Source: Paenibacillus amylolyticus
GTDB lineage: Bacteria; Bacillota; Bacilli; Paenibacillales; Paenibacillaceae
NCBI RefSeq assembly: GCF_029689945.1
Contig: NZ_CP121451.1
Span: 4,340,001-4,404,000, forward strand
Direction of reading: 5' to 3'
Length of the DNA: 64,000 bases
This document shows positions 57,907 to 64,000 of this stretch, piece by piece. The position numbers were made by a program, and so were the translations under genes. The notes under the pieces were generated by a model. The model worked only from the letters and a program-made list of their open reading frames with translations, did no database searches and had not been told where the DNA came from. Numbering within the stretch: the first letter of the stretch is position 1; the number at the start of each line of letters is the position of its first letter.

Positions 57907-59070
57907 CTATTCCAAACGAATACGGTCACCATCCTGCAGAGGCTCGCTGCTGTTTAGAATGATTTTATCCTCTGGATAGATCCTGTCGGTTAGGATCTTC
58001 GTTTCTTTGTCATTCTTCTCGCTGGACTCAATGTCGACTTTGCGGACAACAAATACATTACCAAGTGCTCCAGGCCTCTGATCCACTACAAAAACATAAG
58101 TGCCTTCCCGGTCCTGATGGATCGCTTCATTGGAAACAAGCAGACCTTGATCGAGAGAAGTTGTCTCGATTTTAACCCGAGCCTGCTCACCTCCTTTCAG
58201 TTTGGCATCGAGGAGTTTAATGCGGAGAATCTTTTGAGGCATGGTTACCACCCCCACTCCTTCATCAGAGTCAGATGTGCCCTCTATGAGTGGCTTCTCA
58301 TTATTGATTTCTTCAATGGTGCCATCCATGCTCCAGGCTTGCTGCTCTTGATCTGAATCTACCTCTACTTGGATCTGTTCTCCGATGGATATGCCTAAGG
58401 TTGACAGACGCTTTGCATCCGCTCTAATCTCGAGCCTGTACCCTTGGCTGCTTTTCGTGACAATGATATCCGGCTCGCCAGCGGAAGCCAGTCCTTCTAC
58501 CGCGTTCACCTTCGTAATAATACCGTTGAACGGAGCGGTAAGTACCTGATCTTTGGACAGTTGTTCTCTCATTAGGTTGATCTTGCGCTCCTGCGCAGCA
58601 ATATCCAGTTTCCCTTTTTCAATATCACGTTGTGCACTGCGCCGCTTGAGTTCATCTTCTTCATAAGACGCCAGGATATACTGGTCCTGAAAACTCTGCT
58701 GGTCGATCTTCTGCTTTTCCAGATTTGTTAGTTCAACTTCAATATCTTGTTCTGCCGGTTTACTGTCATAGGTGATAAGCTTCTGTCCTTTTTTTACACG
58801 TTCGCCTTCTTTCACATGAACTTGCTGAGTCTTCCAGGTGGTTGAACCAAATAACCTGGCTTCAGCAATCGGCTGAAGAATTCCACTACCTTCTATAACT
58901 AACGGAATGCCTCCCTTTTGCGGCTGCTCCGTAGTCACTTTCGGTAAGGTCAGCGATTGCAGTGTGTTGCTGAACAATGTAAATAGCAACAGCAATCCCA
59001 TAAAACTGATGAACATGACTAGAATGATTCGCTTTCGTCTTTGTTCTGCAGGTCCTGTAGCTAACGCCAT
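57907..59070 (-). CDS. HlyD/RND-adaptor-like membrane fusion protein
   Basis: This 387-residue protein has one N-terminal membrane helix (IILVMFISFMGLLLLFTLF), then a lipoyl-like half (GSGILQPIAEARLFGSTTWKTQQVHVKEGERVKKGQKLITYD), a coiled coil of about residues 128-180, the second lipoyl half (LTAPFNGIITKVNAVEGLASAG) and a beta-barrel. Such proteins normally serve exporters. Here the gene lies between the two permeases and the solute-binding protein gene of a sugar importer, which is unusual. The start at 59070 has GAAAGG close before it. Confidence 0.85.
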   Translation of the reverse strand: MALATGPAEQRRKRIILVMFISFMGLLLLFTLFSNTLQSLTLPKVTTEQPQKGGIPLVIEGSGILQPIAEARLFGSTTWKTQQVHVKEGERVKKGQKLITYDSKPAEQDIEVELTNLEKQKIDQQSFQDQYILASYEEDELKRRSAQRDIEKGKLDIAAQERKINLMREQLSKDQVLTAPFNGIITKVNAVEGLASAGEPDIIVTKSSQGYRLEIRADAKRLSTLGISIGEQIQVEVDSDQEQQAWSMDGTIEEINNEKPLIEGTSDSDEGVGVVTMPQKILRIKLLDAKLKGGEQARVKIETTSLDQGLLVSNEAIHQDREGTYVFVVDQRPGALGNVFVVRKVDIESSEKNDKETKILTDRIYPEDKIILNSSEPLQDGDRIRLE

Positions 59071-59106
59071 ATCCTTTCTTCTCCTCCTCAAACCCGCACT
59101 GAAAAG

Positions 59107-59985
59107 TTAACCTTTAACTCCGGATAATTGAATTCCTTCAATGAAATACGATTCCGCATACAGAAATACCATCACCATCGGTGCCATATAGAGCATGGAT
59201 GCAGCAAAAGCAATCCCCTGGTCGCTTTGATTAATCGCAGATAAAAAGACGGACAGCGGCTGCTTGAACGGGTCATCCAAAAAAATAAGAGGCTGTTCCA
59301 CCATGTTCCAATAATCAACGAAGAGCAAGATCACAAGTGCGGCTAATCCTGGCTTGATCATCGGAACAATCATCGTTACAAATATCCTTAAATGTCCTGC
59401 TCCGTCCATTTTGGCAGCCTCAATGTAGGCGTAAGGAATGTCCAGCATGAATTGTCTGAGCATAAACACGCCAAAAGCTGCGAAGATGCCAGGAACAATG
59501 ATGGCACTCGTACTATTCAGCATCCCAAGCATATCGACCATAATATAATTGGGTACCAGCGTGACTTGGAATGGCATGAGCATCGTCATGACATATACCA
59601 AAAACATAGAGTCTCGGCCACGAAATTTTAACTTGGAGAATGCATAGGCAGCCAGAGCTGCAACAAGAGTCTGACCTACAATAATCGGTACTACCATGAA
59701 TATGGAATTCCAGAACATCATGAGATATTTCGGGTTATCAATAAATATCTTCCAATACTGTGCAAAGGACACCTTATCCGGAATTAGTTTCAGGTTTGCA
59801 AATGCACCATTCGTACCAACTCCTGCTTCATTCATTTGCCCGATAAGACTGTAATTGAGTCCAATTTCCTGTTCTGTCATCATCGAATTTGTGAATATAA
59901 TCACAATTGGAGATATTAAGATCATGGCAATAACACTCAGGCCGAATGTTAATACACCATTTTTCAATATGTAGACTATTCGCAC
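59107..59985 (-). CDS. Carbohydrate ABC transporter permease (MalG-type)
   Basis: This 292-residue permease has six membrane segments and the ABC-contact loop YIEAAKMDGAGHLRIFVTMIVPMIKPG. The extracellular loop after the first segment is about 60 residues long, larger than usual (QEIGLNYSLIGQMNEAGVG..FANLKLIPDKVSFAQY). The start is a GTG at 59985 with AGGAGG upstream. It is 17 bases downstream of the partner permease. Confidence 0.9.
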   Translation of the reverse strand: MRIVYILKNGVLTFGLSVIAMILISPIVIIFTNSMMTEQEIGLNYSLIGQMNEAGVGTNGAFANLKLIPDKVSFAQYWKIFIDNPKYLMMFWNSIFMVVPIIVGQTLVAALAAYAFSKLKFRGRDSMFLVYVMTMLMPFQVTLVPNYIMVDMLGMLNSTSAIIVPGIFAAFGVFMLRQFMLDIPYAYIEAAKMDGAGHLRIFVTMIVPMIKPGLAALVILLFVDYWNMVEQPLIFLDDPFKQPLSVFLSAINQSDQGIAFAASMLYMAPMVMVFLYAESYFIEGIQLSGVKG

Positions 59986-60002
59986 AGACTTCGCTTCACC
60001 TC

Positions 60003-60869
60003 CTATTCCATGTACTGCCGATGGCGACGCTCCATTGCAAACAGTACCAGAACGATCAGCAGTATACTGACAAACATCAAGGATGCCGCGGCTGTTAGTT
60101 TCTGAATGTCGAGTGATATGAACATATTGTTCATATAGTGCTGCATCATGTAAATACTGTCATGGGGGTAATCCCCTGCAATCAGATACGTTTCCCTAAA
60201 TACTTTAAATGAGTTGATAATGGACATAATCACTACAAAAAACATCGTTGAATTCAGATACACCCATGTAACACTCCGGAATTGCCGTAAACGACCAGCA
60301 CCCTCAATTCGAGCTGTCTCATAGTAATCCTTTGGAATCTGCTGCAGCCCGGCAAGGAATAAAATGACGTTGTAGCCTATGTTCTTCCATATATACACGA
60401 TCATCACGACTATCGGTGCCGATTCGGATTTCATCCAATCTACTCGTCCATATCCGAAACTGTCCAGCCATGCGTTCAGGGATCCGTTCCAATCAAAAAG
60501 TATTTTCCATATCATGATGATCGAAGCGGTGGGCACAACAAGTGGCATTACATAAGCTGTTCGAAGCCATTTTTGGATATAGGCATTTTTATGCAAAAGC
60601 ATCGCTAACCCCAATGACAACATAACCATAAGTGGAACACTGATCGTGCTGAAGTATAACGTGTTCGAAGCTGCATTGAGGAAAGAAGCACTTCCGAGTA
60701 GCTCGCGATAATTATTGAAGCCCACAAAATGACCGTCTACCGAATGGCTCATAAACGAATAATACACGCCCATAGCAAATGGAATAAGGTAAAAGAGTGC
60801 GAATCCGATGCCGCTTGGCATAAGGAATAACATGGCCGCCGAAGCATCCTTACGGAGCCATTTTTTCAT
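60003..60869 (-). CDS. Carbohydrate ABC transporter permease (MalF-type)
   Basis: This 288-residue permease has six membrane segments and the loop YYETARIEGAGRLRQFRSVTWVYLNST in place of the usual EAA motif, a pattern normal for this family. It forms the channel with the MalG-type partner. It is the first gene of the operon. GAAAGGATGAATC lies before the ATG. No ATPase gene is present, so a shared MsmX-type ATPase must be assumed. Confidence 0.9.
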   Translation of the reverse strand: MKKWLRKDASAAMLFLMPSGIGFALFYLIPFAMGVYYSFMSHSVDGHFVGFNNYRELLGSASFLNAASNTLYFSTISVPLMVMLSLGLAMLLHKNAYIQKWLRTAYVMPLVVPTASIIMIWKILFDWNGSLNAWLDSFGYGRVDWMKSESAPIVVMIVYIWKNIGYNVILFLAGLQQIPKDYYETARIEGAGRLRQFRSVTWVYLNSTMFFVVIMSIINSFKVFRETYLIAGDYPHDSIYMMQHYMNNMFISLDIQKLTAAASLMFVSILLIVLVLFAMERRHRQYME

Positions 60870-61169
60870 GGTTTTCTAGATTCATCCTTTCACAGTTAAG
60901 TTTAGTCTTTCATTCTGGTTCCTGTTTCGCCTCCCTTTAAAGTTATTTTAGAAAAGATTGCTTAAGAAAATAGTGGTAAAATATTAAAAAATTATAAAGT
61001 TTCTTACTGAGATCACATTGCTCCTCTTGCACAAATTCGAGCAAAATGAATGATTATATACAATAATTCCTCGTTCGATAAGGAGATCTTAAAATCTGGG
61101 CTCCCACCCATTCCCCTGTTCAATTGCCTACATACAATACATTAGACTAATGAACAGGAGTGATGTGAT
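60870..61169. other. Divergent promoter region
   Basis: This gap separates the sugar ABC operon (minus strand) from the glycine-rich gene (plus strand). It must contain both promoters. I see no further gene, and an AT-rich stretch at 60958-61000 may hold the minus-strand promoter. Confidence 0.4.
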
Positions 61170-61565
61170 ATGACATTTTTACCTCCTTTTGGACCTGGTG
61201 GAGGATTCGGCGGACCGGGTGGTCCCGGAGGACCTGGAGGCCCCGGAGGCCCCGGTGGATTTCCTGGTCCGCCATCCTTCCCTGGCGGTGGAGGTGGCGG
61301 ACCACAAGGCGTTCAGCAACCTCCCGGTCCGCCACCATCATTCACTCCACAGCAACCCGCTGCTACTTTGTATGCGGTAGATCCAAGAGCCATATCCGGC
61401 TGTCTGTTTCGGTACACCTATATCTGGCCGGATCGTGGTCCCGGCTTCTGGATGTACCCGGTATTTGTAGGTAGAAATTCGGTGGCTGGCTTCCGTTGGA
61501 ATGGTTTCTTCTGGCTATACACCGGCATCGATCTGCAGCGAATCAGTTCGTTTAGCTGTTTCTAG
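61170..61565 (+). CDS. Gly/Pro-rich protein with a conserved C-terminal domain
   Basis: This 131-residue protein has an N-terminal GGP/GPG repeat tract (residues 7-58) and a C-terminal domain rich in aromatic residues (DPRAISGCLFRYTYIWPDRGPGFWMYPVFVGRNSVAGFRW, ending SSFSCF). Two cysteines near its ends could form a disulfide. Similar Gly-rich proteins occur in Bacillus and Paenibacillus, perhaps at the spore or cell surface, but the function is not established. AGGAGTGATGTG precedes the ATG, and there is no signal peptide. Confidence 0.78.
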   Translation: MTFLPPFGPGGGFGGPGGPGGPGGPGGPGGFPGPPSFPGGGGGGPQGVQQPPGPPPSFTPQQPAATLYAVDPRAISGCLFRYTYIWPDRGPGFWMYPVFVGRNSVAGFRWNGFFWLYTGIDLQRISSFSCF

Positions 61566-61571
61566 AAGAAA

Positions 61572-61605
61572 TCCCCTGTATACGGATCAATCCGTATACA
61601 GGGGA
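61572..61605 (+). terminator. Perfect terminator hairpin after the Gly/Pro-rich gene
   Basis: TCCCCTGTATACGGAT pairs perfectly with ATCCGTATACAGGGGA over a two-base loop, followed by CTTTAATTTTTG. It lies between convergent genes and may serve both. Confidence 0.8.
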
Positions 61606-61639
61606 CTTTAATTTTTGTATTTGGACTAGTTCAGCTTGT

Positions 61640-63378
61640 CTAAAGCAACTTAATCAGCTTTTCCAGTTCATCAACCAATCTTTTTGCAAGTTCAAAATTA
61701 GTATCTTTTAAAGCCAATTCGATTTTCATTTCAACAGACTTTTTCTGTTGTTCCGTTTCCAGATAGTTTTCATCGAAATGACTCGTATATATCATCTCTC
61801 TAAATTCTTCTATACTCATTTTAGTGATCGTTTTGTCCTCAATAATCAAAACATAATCCATACCATTTACAACCGAATAGAAATCATGAGAAATCATGAG
61901 AATTGCACCTTTGTAGTCCTCAATAGCTTTTTCCAATGCGATTTGCGAGTAGATGTCTAAATGGCTTGTCGGTTCATCCAGAAGCAACACGTTTGCTTGA
62001 CTGGCAGCAACTTTGGCCAGTTGAAGCATATTTTTTTCGCCACCAGATAAAGATTCTATCTTCTGATCAAGGATTTCCCCTTCGAAGCCATAGTCTGTAA
62101 GATGAGATCTAATCTCATCATACGTTTGGAACCCGGCATCAATAAAGTCGTTTAGTATCGTATTCGAATCCTTGAGCATTTCGCCTTGGAACTGAGATAA
62201 ATAAGCCATCGTGGCATCAGCATGTATTTCAATGGAATCCTGATTATTTTGGGAGATTTCTCGAAGTAACGTCGTCTTCCCGGTACCGTTTGGACCAATC
62301 AAGGCTACTTTGTCCGTTGATCTGATCTGAAAGTTCACATTTTTCAAAAGTAACTCGTCAAAGGAAACGCCATAATTATGGACGTTAACCACAACGGTGT
62401 CTTCGATTTCGTTATCCATACCGAAACGGATATTTGGCTGCTTGATATCAACAAAGGGCTCTTTAATTCGACGTGCTTCCAATCGCTCTTGAAACCTGAC
62501 TCTGGCTTTTAACGCTCTGCCTCTGGAGGCTTCCGAGTTATACGTGGCGATCTCTCTGAGATTGTCGATGATGTGGTCGTATCTCTCAATCTCTTCAGCT
62601 TCAGCAACCGCGATTTCTTGCAGCTCGATCTTCGTCTGAAGCAGCGAGAAGTTGTAATCGATGTAGCGCCCGTCAAACTCTTGGAGCTCCGTGTTTTCAA
62701 GATGTATTATTTTATTGAAACAATGATTCAACAGATAGCGGTTGTGCGTAACAACGAGCAGCATTCCTTTGTGGGAATTAATCAATTTTTTAAGTGCATT
62801 CAGGTTTTCGAAGTCTAAAAAACATCGGGTTCGTCCATGATCATGAAGTCTGGACGATTCAGCATTTCCTTCATCACTTGAATAAGTTTGAATTCCCCGC
62901 CGCTTAATTCGGATACATCCAGATCCTTTAGCTTCATGAGGTTGGCCAGGTTGAGCTGCTTATTAATGGTGTTTTCGTAATGATCCCCATCCATTGCCTC
63001 GAAGGCATCCAAAGCCAATTGAACTTTATCCATCAGCGAATCCATATCGGATGTCGTTGCCATTTCCGCATAAAGGGCTGTGATTTCGTCTTGTATCTTG
63101 ATGAATTCTTCTCCGATGAATTCAAAAACGGTCATTTCTTTCGTGCGGTCAACTTGCGAGAACTGACTCACATACCCGATTTTGCAATCCGGGTCTATCT
63201 CCAATTTACCATCAAACAAATATCTTTCCGGATCCATCAGTATATCAATCAGTGTACTTTTCCCACTGCCACTTGTTCCGATAAAAGCGCAATGTTGCGC
63301 TTCTTCAAGCGTGAACGAAATATGGTTATACAGTTCTTTTTGTGGAAACGAGAAGGATAAGTTATCAATTTTTATCAT
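61640..63378 (-). pseudogene. ABC-F type ATPase, frameshifted
   Basis: When repaired this is a 579-residue protein with two ABC domains and no membrane segments. The first domain has Walker A GTSGSGKST and signature LSGGEFK, the second has GPNGTGKTT, LSGGEKN and LLLDEPTSHLD. A short inter-domain linker (about residues 260-310) matches the ABC-F layout. These proteins work on the ribosome, and several give antibiotic resistance. One T missing from the run at 62817-62822 breaks it; restoring it gives DEPDVFLDFEN. The start at 63378 has AGAAAGG. A short leader frame and hairpin precede it. Confidence 0.85.
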
Positions 63379-63500
63379 AGTGTTACCTTTCTTTATAACT
63401 AAAATGGTGAGTATGATTTTGAATAATTTGTCGAACACAGACTTTTAGAGTAACACTGTTTACCACCAAGTACAATCCATTTGTAGCTCTTCCCCTCACT
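63379..63500 (-). promoter_or_regulatory. Possible leader-peptide attenuator of the ABC-F gene
   Basis: Upstream of the ABC-F start a six-codon frame (MDCTWW, 63460-63480) follows GAGGGG. Two bases after its stop codon, AGTGTTAC (63457-63450) can pair with GTAACACT (63386-63379), which touches the ABC-F ribosome binding site and spacer. Stalling on the short frame could expose or hide that site, as in antibiotic-inducible genes. This is inference from layout only. Confidence 0.4.
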
Positions 63501-63657
63501 CAAAAATTAGAAAATTACCTTTAGCAAGTTCCTTCCAGAATATATGTATATACAAATTTAGAATTAGTCTTCATTTCCCCCTTCATTGTTACGATAAATA
63601 GTATGGGGTTATACAAATAAACCCTATTGCTTTATTACATCCAAGGGGGAGCAGAAC

Positions 63658-64000
63658 GTGAGACAGACTCGCAAAAAAAAGATGGATTTAAGGTTCAAAC
63701 TGTATTTGATCATTCTGGTTCCATTACTGGCCATGGGCGGCCTCATCATGTGGACCACTATCGATTCCAGTAAAAATGCGTCACTTATGACCATGCAGCA
63801 TAACAATCAGCAATTGGCAGTAAATACTGCCTCTCAACTAGGCAAGGAATCTGAATTAATCAAGACATTATCCTCTACTGCTTCAGAGGAGAGCAGCGAA
63901 TACAAACGTCTTAGAGACGAACTTGTTAAAGTTAGGCTTCAATCGGGAGCCTTATATGTTTATATGTATGAAAAAACTTCGGACGGGTGGATCTACACGG
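63658..64000 (+). CDS. Methyl-accepting chemotaxis protein, N-terminal part
   Basis: A frame opens at a GTG at 63658 after GGGGGAG and runs off the window end. It encodes a basic start (RQTRKKKMDLRFK), a membrane segment (LYLIILVPLLAMGGLIMW) and the start of an extracellular sensor domain (TTIDSSKNASLMTMQHNNQQLAVNTASQLG, then LQSGALYVYMYEKTSDGWIY). This layout is typical of chemoreceptors, but the HAMP and signalling domains lie outside the window, so a histidine kinase or diguanylate cyclase sensor cannot be excluded. Confidence 0.65.
   Translation, partial: MRQTRKKKMDLRFKLYLIILVPLLAMGGLIMWTTIDSSKNASLMTMQHNNQQLAVNTASQLGKESELIKTLSSTASEESSEYKRLRDELVKVRLQSGALYVYMYEKTSDGWIYT

Noticed and set aside
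61200..61290. CRISPR-like or VNTR repeat from the GGACCTGGTGG-type units
   Set aside because: The repeats are short, uneven and in frame with a Gly/Pro protein tract, so they are coding repeats with no spacers.
61147..61341. Minus-strand arginine-rich frame opposite the Gly/Pro-rich gene
   Set aside because: It is the mirror of a GC-rich repeat tract and has no family match or start signal.

Overview
The window looks like a chromosome segment of a Paenibacillus-type, spore-forming Bacillota. The signs are strong AGGAGG-type ribosome binding sites with some TTG and GTG starts, spore genes (GerA-family, CotF-family, CotH-kinase), a YesM/YesN-type two-component pair beside an LplABC-type sugar transporter, a GH87 alpha-glucanase, and a class III fructose-1,6-bisphosphatase. 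I see no rRNA, tRNA, CRISPR array or prophage.

Layout. 0-7.3 kb holds small accessory genes: acetyltransferases, DUF4180, TetR with a divergent dihydrolipoamide-dehydrogenase-like flavoprotein, an ornithine-cyclodeaminase-like enzyme behind a terminator leader, LysR and an esterase. Two truncated genes meet at a deletion scar near 3.98 kb. 7.4-18.1 kb is an alpha-glucan locus: two permeases, a solute-binding lipoprotein and a secreted GH87 enzyme, divergent from a sensor kinase and AraC-type response regulator. 18.9-21.2 kb is a decayed spore block. 21.3-25.7 kb is a beta-glucoside PTS, antiterminator and phospho-beta-glucosidase operon with a RAT/terminator leader. 25.8-31.8 kb carries a GDPD, two OmpR-type two-component systems and a lipoprotein. 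32-42.9 kb carries GlsB-like, MFS, XRE-cupin, 2-hydroxyacid dehydrogenase, fbp, cotH, MerR/CPBP and a BCCT transporter. 43-53.5 kb carries a small secreted peptide, an ABC exporter, a pentapeptide protein, TetR with a FAD monooxygenase, a sugar acetyltransferase, a MATE pump and AraC. 53.5-56.5 kb has a HAD phosphatase split by an IS3-family element, plus a SUKH-like gene and an IS end. 56.5-60.9 kb is a second sugar ABC operon that includes a membrane-fusion-like protein. The end carries a glycine-rich protein, an ABC-F ATPase with a possible leader peptide, and the start of a chemoreceptor.

Quality warning. About seventeen genes are broken by one-base indels, most of them a base missing from a short homopolymer, and adding or removing one base restores the expected protein. 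This is better explained by sequence error than by biology. Such genes are entered as frameshifted over their full span. The IS insertion, the deletion scar and the dehydrogenase tail cannot be explained that way and look like real decay.
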